Notes: generated by a model not told the origin, from the sequence alone. Counted from the first letter of the stretch, positions 8,696-18,386 are shown. The stretch is 64,000 bases of DNA from Phycisphaerae bacterium (GCA_026004655.1 BPJO01000002.1:186001-250000), one strand, 5' to 3'. Program-made: numbers and translations.

Positions 8696-11600
8696 GTGAT
8701 CATTGATCCAAAGTCTGTCGTGTTTCAGCAACAACCGAAGTGGCTTGCCCCAGCCGCCCGACGTCGGATGACCGGGATCAGTCTAGCCGTCGTGCTGGCG
8801 ATGCCGATGGTCAGTCCTGCACAAACGCCCCAGCCTGACACGCAGGTGGTCTTGGTTTCACTGCAAACCCCGGACGGCAGTGCGGCCTTGGCTGCTGCCA
8901 TCCAAAAGCTCAATTCCGGTTTGTACGAAGAAGCCTTGACAGACCTCCAAGCGATCAAGTCCGACAGCCTTTCTGAATCCGACCGGATGCTCTTGGCCGA
9001 TGCGATCGCCAAAGCCGAACAGGCCTCGCAGATGCGCCGGGGTGCACGGGCAGACTTTGACAAAGCCGAAGCCGCTTTGGCCGAAGGTCAATATGTCGAA
9101 GCCGCCAATCTTTATAAGTCCGTTGCCTCCAACGAGTATGCCGACGAAGGTACCCGGTCTAAAGCGCGGGAACAGCTCGCCGTCGCCGAAGCCGGTCTGA
9201 AAAGTACCGAAACGGATCTCAAAGCAGTTTATGCCTCCGCCGTAGCCGACTACAAAGCCGGGAACTATGACTCGGCCAAAACCAAGTTCAGCCAGTTGCA
9301 ACAAGCCGGTTTCAAACCCGCCTGGTTTGAAAAAAGTCCCCGACAATACCTCGAAGCCATCGAAAAAGAACAGGCCGGTCCCTCCCCGGCCGAGCAGGCC
9401 CGGGCCGCTTACCTGACCGGTCGTGACCAGTACCGAAAAGGGGATTGGATCGCAGCCCGACAAAACTTCAACAAAGCCATCGAACTGAACTACAAACCCG
9501 GTTGGTTCGAAGAATCGCCCGAAAAATATCTGGCGATCATGGATAAGAAAGAAAAGGCCGACGCCGAAAAAGCCGCCCGCGAAGCCATGCTAGCCTCGGC
9601 CACTGCCACCGAACCACCGGCGCCTGCTCAGACCGAGTCCGCTCCTGAATCCTCCTCCGCGTCCGTGGCGTCCGAACCGACAGCGACCCCGGGGACCCCG
9701 TCCGAATCTCCTGCCCCGACCGTCTCTGTTGCCGACACCGAAGCCGAGAAACTCCGACAACTCGCAGCCGTACAAGAGCTCGAACGCGCCAACAAGGCCG
9801 CCCAAGCCCGAAAACTCGTCGCCGATGCCCAAGCCGCCGAGCAAGCCCAAAACCTCAGCACCGCGGCTGATCTGTACACTAAAGCCCTCGAACTCGATCC
9901 CGAAAACGCCGATGCCCTATCCGGACGAAACCGTACCCTGACGACGGCGGGGCTTTCCCCCGTCCAGACCGATCTGGCGACCCGACAAGAACAACGCATC
10001 CTTGCTGAAAGACAAGCCATCGTCTTTAACGTCGATCTGGCCTTGTCCAAAGCCGACGCCCAAATCGCCCGGGGGCAGTTCAACGAAGCTCGTCAGTCCA
10101 TCACCCAAGCCGAAGTGGCCTCCCGACAGAATCCGGGTATCTTCACCAACGAAGAACTGCAAAACTTCCAGACCCGTATCGCCACAGCCCGAACCCAGCT
10201 TGAACAGGCCGTCATCGCCAGTGAAGAAGCCGCCCGGGCCGCCGCCCAACGTACCGCCGAGGAAGAGGCTCGACAACGTCAGATCGAACAAGAACGCGCC
10301 CGACAACAGGCCGTCAGCTCTCTGATCGCTGACAGCCGACGCCTCACCGAACAAGGTAAGTACGAAGAAGCCCTCAAAACCGTTAACCAGATCCTCAGTA
10401 TCGATCCGAACAACGATTACGCCAAAGGCGTCCGTCCCATCCTCTTCGATCGGGCTTCGCTCAATAAACAAAAGGTCCTGCGACAGAAATACACCGAGCA
10501 ATGGATCCAAACGTTTGATAATCTCGACGAAGCCAAAATCCCCTATTCGGATATCTTGACCTATCCCGCCGACTGGCCGGACCTGTCAGCCAGACGCGAA
10601 CAAACCGTTCGTGAAGAGCGCGCTATCACCGCTGCCGACGAAGCTGTTGCGGGACTGCTCGAAAAATCACTGCCCGAAATCCGATTCCAAGACGTGGCAT
10701 TTGCCGATGTCATCGATTTCCTCCGCGATACCACCCAAGCCAACATTTTCGTCAACTGGAAAGCCCTCGAAGCGGCTGGTATCGACCGGAATGCCCCGGT
10801 CTCCACTCGTCTGCGTAACGTCAAGTTTTCCAAAGTGCTCAAAACCATCCTCGATTCCGTCGGAGGTGGTGCGACCAGCCAAGTCAGCTATACCGTCGAT
10901 GAAGGGGTCATTACCATCAGCACGACCGAAGACTTGGCCCGAAATGTCGAAACACGGACCTATGACATTCGCGATCTGATCATCGCAATTCCCGATTTTA
11001 CCAACGCCCCGGATTTCTCATTGACCGATAACGGTAACAACACCACGGGTACAGGTACCACGGGTAGCGGTGGCGGATTCGGTGGGGGGGGGTTGTTCGG
11101 GAGTAACAGCAGCAATAATAACGAAGAAGACGAAGAAACCCCCACCCGGGCCGAACTCGTCGAGCAGATCACTAATCTCATCCGGACCACCATCGGTGTT
11201 GGAACCTGGCAAGAAGACGGCGGACAGCTCGGCACCCTTTCCGAACTGGGAGGTCAACTGATCGTCACACAGACCCCCGAAGTCCATCGTCAGATCAGCT
11301 CGCTCCTTGAAAAACTCCGTGAGCAACGCTCGATCCAAGTCATGATCGAAGCTCGGTTCCTGACCGTCCAAAGGAACTTCCTCGAAGATATCGGCGTCGA
11401 TTTCGATTTCTTCATCAACAACGATGGCAATCCCTTCGAAGGCCTTGTGCCCGGAACCGGTCCGCTGCCGATCGGCATCAATGGTGAACAGCAGACCGGT
11501 TTTTCTCCGATCGCCGTCCAGCAAAACTCCGCCAACTTCACTCAGGCCGGAGGTCTGCAAACCGGGATCAACGGGAATCTGGCTGGTCAGTTCTCCACGC

Positions 11601-12298
11601 CCAATCTATCCACGACCATTAATGCCTTCCTCGACGATTTCCAAGCCAGTCTGCTTATCCGGGCTACCCAGGGTAATCAAAACGTCACCCAGTTAACCGC
11701 GCCGCGCGTAACTCTGTTCAACGGACAACGTGCTTACGTCTTGGTAGCCCGTCAGATCAGCTATGTCAGTGACCTAACTCCGATCGTTGGAACCAGTGCG
11801 TTCGGATTCGACCCGACCATCGATGTAATTCAGTCCGGTGTCGTTCTCGACGTCGCTGCTACGGTCTCCGCCGACCGGAAGTATGTCACACTGACCCTTC
11901 GTCCGCAGCTCAGCCGTATCATCGGTATCCAATCATTCCCTGTGTTTGGTGGAACTGTAGACGATGGTGGCACTCCCGGTGATCCAGGAGACGGCGGAAC
12001 AACGACCGGTACAGGATTCATCCAACAACCTGAAATCGAAATCACTGAAGTCCGAACGAGTGTTTCGGTCCCCGACGGAGGAACCCTCCTGCTCGGTGGA
12101 ACCACGCTCTCCGGTGAGGTCGAACGTGAAGCCGGGGTCCCTGTTCTTTCCAAAGTCCCCTTCCTCAAAAGAGCCTTTACCAACCGGGGCTATGCCCGTG
12201 ACGAAAGCGTTCTGTTGATCATGGTCAAGCCGACCATCATCATCCAACGCGAAGTGGAACAAGAAAACTTCCCGCTTCTCACTAGTCGGGCCAACTGA
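8696..12298 (+). CDS. Type II/IV pilus secretin (GspD/PilQ-like) with long TPR-rich N-terminal region
   Basis: AGGAGG SD followed by GTG at 8696. N-terminal TPR-like/Ala-rich repeats. STN/N0-like region (VAFADVIDFLRDTTQANIFVNWKALEAAGI). C-terminal secretin signature (VSVPDGGTLLLGGTTLSGEVEREAGVPVLSKVPFLKRAFTNRG...LLIMVKPTII). Confidence 0.92.
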   Translation: MIIDPKSVVFQQQPKWLAPAARRRMTGISLAVVLAMPMVSPAQTPQPDTQVVLVSLQTPDGSAALAAAIQKLNSGLYEEALTDLQAIKSDSLSESDRMLLADAIAKAEQASQMRRGARADFDKAEAALAEGQYVEAANLYKSVASNEYADEGTRSKAREQLAVAEAGLKSTETDLKAVYASAVADYKAGNYDSAKTKFSQLQQAGFKPAWFEKSPRQYLEAIEKEQAGPSPAEQARAAYLTGRDQYRKGDWIAARQNFNKAIELNYKPGWFEESPEKYLAIMDKKEKADAEKAAREAMLASATATEPPAPAQTESAPESSSASVASEPTATPGTPSESPAPTVSVADTEAEKLRQLAAVQELERANKAAQARKLVADAQAAEQAQNLSTAADLYTKALELDPENADALSGRNRTLTTAGLSPVQTDLATRQEQRILAERQAIVFNVDLALSKADAQIARGQFNEARQSITQAEVASRQNPGIFTNEELQNFQTRIATARTQLEQAVIASEEAARAAAQRTAEEEARQRQIEQERARQQAVSSLIADSRRLTEQGKYEEALKTVNQILSIDPNNDYAKGVRPILFDRASLNKQKVLRQKYTEQWIQTFDNLDEAKIPYSDILTYPADWPDLSARREQTVREERAITAADEAVAGLLEKSLPEIRFQDVAFADVIDFLRDTTQANIFVNWKALEAAGIDRNAPVSTRLRNVKFSKVLKTILDSVGGGATSQVSYTVDEGVITISTTEDLARNVETRTYDIRDLIIAIPDFTNAPDFSLTDNGNNTTGTGTTGSGGGFGGGGLFGSNSSNNNEEDEETPTRAELVEQITNLIRTTIGVGTWQEDGGQLGTLSELGGQLIVTQTPEVHRQISSLLEKLREQRSIQVMIEARFLTVQRNFLEDIGVDFDFFINNDGNPFEGLVPGTGPLPIGINGEQQTGFSPIAVQQNSANFTQAGGLQTGINGNLAGQFSTPNLSTTINAFLDDFQASLLIRATQGNQNVTQLTAPRVTLFNGQRAYVLVARQISYVSDLTPIVGTSAFGFDPTIDVIQSGVVLDVAATVSADRKYVTLTLRPQLSRIIGIQSFPVFGGTVDDGGTPGDPGDGGTTTGTGFIQQPEIEITEVRTSVSVPDGGTLLLGGTTLSGEVEREAGVPVLSKVPFLKRAFTNRGYARDESVLLIMVKPTIIIQREVEQENFPLLTSRAN

Positions 12299-12330
12299 AC
12301 GCTCGTTCGTTCTGACAAATGAGATGATAG

Positions 12331-12361
12331 AACGACCCGCCTGTCGCGCGGGTCGTTTTAT
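12331..12361 (+). terminator. Rho-independent terminator after secretin gene
   Basis: ACGACCCGC-ctgtcgc-GCGGGTCGTTTTATT. Confidence 0.85.
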
Positions 12362-12399
12362 TAGTTAAGAGCGGATTTGACCCCAAACCAATCGGGATG

Positions 12400-13191
12400 T
12401 TATGAAATCGCTTCCAGTAGCACCCGGACTCGGTCCGGATCGACCGGCGCATCCACACGTCCGTGTTCTTTGAACGAAGTTCCAACGATCAAGCCTTTGG
12501 CGTGAGGCAAGTAATTTCTGGCCGTCTTCGGGGTCACTCCCGAACCGACGAAGATAGGCGTATCGGGTACGATTTTAGCCACCCGCGCGACTTTTCGTAC
12601 ATCCGTTATCTTTCCGGTGCCCGATCCGCTGATGATCAAAGCATCCGCCAGCCCGCGGGTAAGGGTGTCTTCGATTTCATGTTCCAGTTCAACGGGGGCT
12701 AGTGGCACGGAGTGTTTGACGTCCACATCGGCCATGACCTTGATCGTGTCGGCGCCTAATCGTCGACGAAGCCTCATCAGATCTGCTGAGATGCCTTGAA
12801 TCACGCCTTGGTCGGTGAGCCGTGCACCGCAAAGCACGTTCACCCGAATAAAGGACGCTCCGCAGGCCTGCGCGATTGCCAGCGCGGCGCATCCGTCGTT
12901 ACGAAGACAGTTAATCCCAATGGGCAGGTCCGTTTGCATCCGGACATGAGTGGCTAGGCTGGTCATATGAGCAACCGTCTCCTGAGGAACACGGGAGGCA
13001 AAAAACGGAGTGTCCCCGAAGTTTTCGATCATCAGACCGTGAATCCCCGCACTGACGAGGGCATCAACATCTCGCAAGACGGCATCCCGGATCGCACGCA
13101 AGTCTCCCCCGTATCTCGGTGAACCCGGTAAGGGGGGAAGATGGATCATCCCGATTATCACGCAAGGTATATCGTCCCATTCAGGAAGCAT
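12400..13191 (-). CDS. BtpA/SgcQ family protein
   Basis: VIIGMIHLPPLPGSPRYGGDL...DALVSAGIHGLMIENFGDTPF...INCLRNDGCAALAIA...FIRVNVLCGA...DVDVKHSVPL...LIISGSGTG, characteristic of the BtpA family. Confidence 0.9.
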   Translation of the reverse strand: MLPEWDDIPCVIIGMIHLPPLPGSPRYGGDLRAIRDAVLRDVDALVSAGIHGLMIENFGDTPFFASRVPQETVAHMTSLATHVRMQTDLPIGINCLRNDGCAALAIAQACGASFIRVNVLCGARLTDQGVIQGISADLMRLRRRLGADTIKVMADVDVKHSVPLAPVELEHEIEDTLTRGLADALIISGSGTGKITDVRKVARVAKIVPDTPIFVGSGVTPKTARNYLPHAKGLIVGTSFKEHGRVDAPVDPDRVRVLLEAIS

Positions 13192-13295
13192 GACGGGATT
13201 GTAATATAATTTCGGAATGGCAGGTCTTAAAAAGCGAAGATCGGAGGATGCCCCTGTTATTCGCAGTCTGATCCGAATCGGGTAAAAAAGGGGGT

Positions 13296-14435
13296 GTGGA
13301 TGGGCGTATTTTTTTCACAGTAGGCGAGGTCAGCGGCGATAATCACGCTGCAGGGGTAATCCGTGCCCTCAAAACGCTGAAACCCGATCTAAACATTGAA
13401 GGAATCGGAGGCCCGCGGATGGCTCAAGCCGGGGCCACGATCCATTTCGAGACCACCACCCGGGCAGCCATGTCGTTTCACGCCGTCAAACGCGTTAGGG
13501 AAATTCACCGCCTGGAACGATGGCTTAAGGCCCGATATCGCTCGGTTGAGCGACCCGATCTACATGTTTGCGTGGATTCGTCCGGATTCAACCTGCGATT
13601 TGCCCGGTTGGCCAAGTCTCAAGGGATCAAGACGCTCTATTTTGTTGCGCCACAACTCTGGGCCAGTCGAGAAGGACGGATCCAACAACTACGGGATTAT
13701 GTGGACCGTTTGGCGTGCATATTCCCATTCGAAGAACAATGGTTCGGTCAACGTGGAGTCAACGCAACCTTCGTAGGGCATCCTTTATTCGATCAGCTCC
13801 CCGAAAATCGATTGCAGAGAGTTCCTCATCATCGATTTCCTGATCGAGATCCGGTGATCGGGGTTGTGGCAGGATCGCGTCGTAGCGAGGTCAAGGAAAA
13901 CCTTCCCGGATTAATTCGTGTAATGCAACAGATTCGTGAAACGTACCCTGGGGTTCGTTATCGTATTCCGACCACTGTCGCAGGTGACGCGATCGTTCGT
14001 CAACAGATTCAATCATCCTCTGTGGAGGCGACGATCCGCCAGGATGCGTTTGATGAGCTGATCCCGGAATGTGATCTTGTGCTATGTAAAAGCGGCACCA
14101 GCACAGTTCACGTCGCTGCATATGGTGTACCCATGATTGTGGTCTATCGCGTCAATACTCTTGTCTGGAAAGTCGCTGGTCAGTTCCTGATCAAGACTCC
14201 GAAAATTGCCATGGTCAATATCTTGGCAGGCAACGTGGATCTGGTTCCTGAGTATATTCCTTGGAACGGAGATCCCGAACCAATAACCCGTGAGGCGTTG
14301 GAGTTGCTACGTCATCCCGAGCGTCTTGAGCAAATACGACGGGATCTGCTCGACCTGGTTGCCCCGTTCGATCGTCGGGGCGCTTGTGAACAGGTTGCCC
14401 GAATGGCGCTTCATATGATGAACCGTGAGCGATAG
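13296..14435 (+). CDS. lpxB: Lipid-A-disaccharide synthase
   Basis: FFTVGEVSGDNHAAGVIRALK...IEGIGGPRMAQAGA...CVDSSGFNLRFARLAK...FVAPQLWASREGR...FVGHPLFDQLP...GSRRSEVKENLP; GTG start. Confidence 0.95.
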   Translation: MDGRIFFTVGEVSGDNHAAGVIRALKTLKPDLNIEGIGGPRMAQAGATIHFETTTRAAMSFHAVKRVREIHRLERWLKARYRSVERPDLHVCVDSSGFNLRFARLAKSQGIKTLYFVAPQLWASREGRIQQLRDYVDRLACIFPFEEQWFGQRGVNATFVGHPLFDQLPENRLQRVPHHRFPDRDPVIGVVAGSRRSEVKENLPGLIRVMQQIRETYPGVRYRIPTTVAGDAIVRQQIQSSSVEATIRQDAFDELIPECDLVLCKSGTSTVHVAAYGVPMIVVYRVNTLVWKVAGQFLIKTPKIAMVNILAGNVDLVPEYIPWNGDPEPITREALELLRHPERLEQIRRDLLDLVAPFDRRGACEQVARMALHMMNRER

Positions 14436-14469
14436 GTCAGGATATTTGGCTTCGGGCGGAATGTGCGTA

Positions 14470-14486
14470 AATGATTATTAATCATT
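14470..14486. promoter_or_regulatory. Perfect AT-rich palindrome, possible regulator-binding site
   Basis: AATGATTA-T-TAATCATT in the lpxB/ABC intergenic region. Confidence 0.4.
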
Positions 14487-14624
14487 ATGTTACGAAAGTT
14501 TGGTTTCAGAAGTTCGGTCCGGGTTGTGTGAAGATTTGTCGATTTATTTTGTGAATCGGTCGACTTCAAGTGAAGCACTGCATTTTGACGGGTACAATTC
14601 GATAATATACTTGGTGAACTTTTC

Positions 14625-16913
14625 ATGATTTATCAAAAGGACGTCTCGCGCGGTGGGCAAATAGTGCCGGATCTGCCGAGGGAACTTCATGCGCAGTTGA
14701 ACGGCGAACTGGCCGATGAGCCGGTTCTGGGTTGGAGCGAGTTTGATCTTGACTCCCGCAACCGGTTTTCAAGGTCTTTTGCGATTTTGACTCCCACACG
14801 GTTGATCGAAGTTCATTCGGAGAAACACAAAACGATCATCCCGATCGCGGACATTCGCTCGGCGAAGGTGAGTGAAGGATTAGGAATGGACCGGTTGATC
14901 CTGCAGACGCAGGACCGTCGGATCGAGTTCCGGTATTCGAGGCGGTTTCGACGGGACGCTGTGCGGTTGCATCGTCATTTGAGCCGTCTTTTACCGGATG
15001 AATCGACCCCCAAGGACGAAGTTCGTCCCTCTTGGCTTGAAAAAATCGAACGCCAAGCGGAACAACAGCAAATCTGTGACAAATGCGGACACGCCATTCC
15101 GGGTTACGCCGATAGTGTTTGTCCGCGGTGCTCACAGTCGAGAAAGATCCTCTGGCGACTCCTGGAAGTCGCAAGGCCTTACCGCACTCTGGTGATCGCT
15201 GCCGTGGTGTTAACCCTGATCCATGCAGGATTTACAGCCCTTCCCGGGGTGGTTCAAAAACACATCGTCGATGACGCGATTGTGGGGACGTCGCTTTCGG
15301 TCAGTCAGCGCGTCCAGAATCTGGTTTTCTGGGCGTTGATATTCGCCTTGGTCGTGGTCGGTAGCGAAGTGATCGGTGGGGGACGCATGGCCATCCTGGC
15401 CAAGGTGGGTACGTGTGTCGCGCGCGATCTCCGACACAAGGTCTATCAACACCTGCACAGCCTGTCGTTGCGATTCTTTGCCAAACGTCGCACCGGATCC
15501 CTCATTACCCGTGTCACAAACGATACCGATCGGCTTTGGGATTTCATCGTTTTCAGCTCGGTGAATGTGGTCCGCGACGTGCTGATGATCATGGTCGCTG
15601 TCAGTGTGATGTTTTATTACAACTGGCAACTGGCTTTTATTGCGTTATCTCCTCTTCCGGTGATCGCAGGGGTTACCTGGTGGCGTGGACGAAAAATGCA
15701 CAAAATTTTCGGTAGACTCTGGACGTATTGGTCACGCATGAGCGCCGTGGTCGGTGACGCCATGAGCGGGGTGAGAGTGGTCAAGGCTTTTGCCGGGGAG
15801 AAGCGCGAAATCGCACGATTCGACGAAAGAAATGAGGCTTACACCATCAAGGAACAGGAAGTCAACCGTACCTGGTTCGTCCTTCAACCGGTCGTCAGCG
15901 GGATCATGCGACTTAGCATGCTGCTCATCTGGGTCGTCGGAGGATATCTGGTGATTTACCATCCCAACGAGCGCAATACCGTCGGGACATTGATGCTGTT
16001 CACTTTTTATGTGGGGATGTTTTTTCAACCGATCGGCGAACTGGCCAATAGCGCCAGGATGGTGACCCGGGCGGCTTCGAGTGCCCAACGGGTGTTTGAG
16101 GTTTTAGACACCCCCCCGGAGGTCTATACCCGTTCCAACGCGATTCACAAACAGTCCGTCGAGGGAAAAATCGAGTTCCGAAACGTCGGATTCAGCTACG
16201 AGGGTTCGCAACCGGCTTTGGTCGATGTCAATATTCAGATCGAACCGGGTGAAATGGTCGGTTTGTGCGGTCATTCCGGTGCCGGGAAAAGTACTTTCGT
16301 CAATCTGATCTGTCGATTTTACGACGTGACCGAAGGTCAGATTCTGATCGACGGGGTGGATGTGCGGGACTATGACCTGCAGTGGCTCCGTCAGCAGATC
16401 GGCGTGGTGTTGCAGGAACCGTATCTGTTTCATGGAACGATTGCTGAGAACATCCGGTATGGTCGTCCCGATGCAACCGACGAAGAAGTCATGAACGCCG
16501 CCCGGGCCGCCAATGCGCACGATTTTATCGTCGGATTCCAGGACGGGTATGATACCATGGTCGGGGAACGCGGACAGTCGCTTTCGGGGGGAGAACGACA
16601 AAGGATCAGCATTGCCCGGGCGATTCTCCACAATCCCAAGATCCTGATCCTCGACGAAGCCACCAGCTCCCTCGATAGCGAAACTGAGCGTCAAATTCAG
16701 CAAGCCATGACCCGTCTGGTCTCCGGACGGACCACCATTGCGATCGCCCATCGGTTGTCCACGCTCCAAGCCGCCCACCGACTGATCGTGCTGGACAAAG
16801 GCCGAATTGTGGAAGAAGGCACGCACGAAATGCTTAAGGACAAGGAAAACGGGATCTATGCCAAATTATTCAAGACTCAGACCGAAATGGCCCGTCAGAT
16901 CGCTTTGAAATGA
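14625..16913 (+). CDS. ABC transporter, fused permease/ATPase, with N-terminal PH-like/unknown domain and CxxC...CxxC zinc ribbon
   Basis: N-term ~145 aa soluble region, ICDKCGHAIPGYADSVCPRC ribbon, ABC membrane domain, Walker A GHSGAGKSTFVNL, signature LSGGERQR, Walker B ILILDEATSSLDSETE. Confidence 0.93.
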   Translation: MIYQKDVSRGGQIVPDLPRELHAQLNGELADEPVLGWSEFDLDSRNRFSRSFAILTPTRLIEVHSEKHKTIIPIADIRSAKVSEGLGMDRLILQTQDRRIEFRYSRRFRRDAVRLHRHLSRLLPDESTPKDEVRPSWLEKIERQAEQQQICDKCGHAIPGYADSVCPRCSQSRKILWRLLEVARPYRTLVIAAVVLTLIHAGFTALPGVVQKHIVDDAIVGTSLSVSQRVQNLVFWALIFALVVVGSEVIGGGRMAILAKVGTCVARDLRHKVYQHLHSLSLRFFAKRRTGSLITRVTNDTDRLWDFIVFSSVNVVRDVLMIMVAVSVMFYYNWQLAFIALSPLPVIAGVTWWRGRKMHKIFGRLWTYWSRMSAVVGDAMSGVRVVKAFAGEKREIARFDERNEAYTIKEQEVNRTWFVLQPVVSGIMRLSMLLIWVVGGYLVIYHPNERNTVGTLMLFTFYVGMFFQPIGELANSARMVTRAASSAQRVFEVLDTPPEVYTRSNAIHKQSVEGKIEFRNVGFSYEGSQPALVDVNIQIEPGEMVGLCGHSGAGKSTFVNLICRFYDVTEGQILIDGVDVRDYDLQWLRQQIGVVLQEPYLFHGTIAENIRYGRPDATDEEVMNAARAANAHDFIVGFQDGYDTMVGERGQSLSGGERQRISIARAILHNPKILILDEATSSLDSETERQIQQAMTRLVSGRTTIAIAHRLSTLQAAHRLIVLDKGRIVEEGTHEMLKDKENGIYAKLFKTQTEMARQIALK

Positions 16914-16922
16914 GGATTCAGA

Positions 16923-17429
16923 ATGAGACTATCAGACTACTTCATCCAACAGTTCGACTATGTGACCTGGGCGGATCGTCGGTGTCTGCAAGCCGCTCGA
17001 ACCGTCGATCCGTCGAATTATAAACGGGATTACGGGTTCAGTTTTCGGACGGTTCACGACACGCTGGTTCACATGCTGGGTGCTCAACACGTCTGGATCG
17101 GCCGGTGGAAACAGGAATCGGTCCGCAGGTTCCCGTCCGGCCAGGATATTGATTCGTTGCAAGCCGTCGAACAGACCTGGGCCAAGGTTCATGCAGAGCT
17201 TCGGGATTTTGTCGCGGCTCAGGACGAAGGATCGTTGATGAAACGTATTGAGTACCGGAACCTCAAAGGTGAAGTGCGTTTCGGTCTGCTATGGGAGCTG
17301 ATGAATCATTGTGCCGATCACTCGAATTATCACCGAGGACAGTTCAACAGCCTGGTCAAACTGGCGGGAGGAGTTCCCGCGAATACCATGTATGTGACCT
17401 GGCAGTGGGAGAAGGAAGGACAGGTCTAA
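16923..17429 (+). CDS. DinB family protein
   Basis: YFIQQFDYVTWADRRCLQAA...LVHMLGAQHVWIGRW...LLWELMNHCADHSNYHRGQFNSLVKLAG: DinB-like four-helix pattern with conserved His residues. Confidence 0.88.
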   Translation: MRLSDYFIQQFDYVTWADRRCLQAARTVDPSNYKRDYGFSFRTVHDTLVHMLGAQHVWIGRWKQESVRRFPSGQDIDSLQAVEQTWAKVHAELRDFVAAQDEGSLMKRIEYRNLKGEVRFGLLWELMNHCADHSNYHRGQFNSLVKLAGGVPANTMYVTWQWEKEGQV

Positions 17430-17885
17430 ATGCGATTCATCCTTGAACCAGACGGAACGATTACCCTGCTCGGTACAGACGGTCAGACGACTCGGGACGT
17501 ACGATTCCGCAGGGCATTCCCCTGGAGCAAACCCCGACAGTACATTTCCGTCCGGGATGAAAAAGGCAAGGAACAAACCATGATCCGCTCCCTGGATGAG
17601 CTGGAAGAATCCGAACGAACCATTGTCGAGACCTGGTTGGACCAAAACTCGTTCATTCCCCTGATCCGGCGTGTCGAAAAGGTCAATACCGATTTCGGGT
17701 ATCAGGAATGGCAGGTCGAGACCGATCGTGGAAAAGTCACCTTTAGAGTGCAGGAACGAGAGGATATCCGTTTTTTGCCCGACGGTCGGTTCAGCATCAA
17801 GGATGCGGACGGAAACATTTACGCCATGCCCCGTCTGTCCGACCTCGACCCAATGAGCCTCAAAGCCGTTGAACCGGTTTTGTAG
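17430..17885 (+). CDS. DUF1854 family protein
   Basis: Directly abuts the DinB stop codon. FRRAFPWSKPRQYISVRDEKGKE...FIPLIRRVEKV...EWQVETDRGKVTFRVQEREDIR...RFSIKDADGNIYAMPRLSDLD matches the DUF1854 pattern. Confidence 0.85.
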   Translation: MRFILEPDGTITLLGTDGQTTRDVRFRRAFPWSKPRQYISVRDEKGKEQTMIRSLDELEESERTIVETWLDQNSFIPLIRRVEKVNTDFGYQEWQVETDRGKVTFRVQEREDIRFLPDGRFSIKDADGNIYAMPRLSDLDPMSLKAVEPVL

Positions 17886-17890
17886 AGGTT

Positions 17891-17918
17891 TTGACAAGTC
17901 GGCCTGAGTTCTTATAAT
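17891..17918 (+). promoter_or_regulatory. Consensus sigma70 promoter for rpsT
   Basis: TTGACA-N16-TATAAT. Confidence 0.85.
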
Positions 17919-17968
17919 AGCTTGGCTCAAAATTAATTTTGTGTTATTGGCTTTTAAGAGGAACTCCA

Positions 17969-18253
17969 GTGGCCCATTCATTGTCTGCCAAGAAACGTGT
18001 CCGTCAGAACGCCAAGCGGAATGCCCGCAACAAGGCACGCAAGGAACTGCTCAAAAATGAGACCAAAGCGTTTAATGCGGCGGTCATCAAGGGTGATGTC
18101 GATGCCGCCAGCAAGGCATTGAATCAGTTGGTCAGTAGCCTCGACCGGATCAAAACCAAAAGCACCCTTCACCGGAATACCGCAGCCCGACGACGGTCAC
18201 GCTTGACCAAAAAGCTCAACGCTTTGAAAAGCAAAGTCGGTACCCAGGCCTAG
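17969..18253 (+). CDS. rpsT: 30S ribosomal protein S20
   Basis: MAHSLSAKKRVRQNAKRNARNKARKELLKNETKAF...KSTLHRNTAARRRSRLTKKLN; GTG start preceded by AAGAGGA. Confidence 0.95.
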   Translation: MAHSLSAKKRVRQNAKRNARNKARKELLKNETKAFNAAVIKGDVDAASKALNQLVSSLDRIKTKSTLHRNTAARRRSRLTKKLNALKSKVGTQA

Positions 18254-18281
18254 TGGCCGGGTCAAAATAGGCCGCACCCGT

Positions 18282-18341
18282 CACGCGGAATGCACAATGC
18301 ACCAGCGGAACACCCGCACCCTGCATTCGGCATTCCGCGTG
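18282..18341. repeat. 12-bp perfect inverted repeat between rpsT and glyS, possible terminator/attenuator
   Basis: CACGCGGAATGC (18282-18293) and GCATTCCGCGTG (18330-18341), followed by TCCGTTTTT. Confidence 0.6.
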
Positions 18342-18386
18342 TCCGTTTTTACCGTCAGGATTTTCAACTAACCCATAACCGGAATC

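Noticed and set aside
12400-13191. BtpA (photosystem I biogenesis) as a sign of phototrophy
   Set aside because: BtpA/SgcQ homologs are widespread in non-phototrophs, and no photosynthesis genes are present here.
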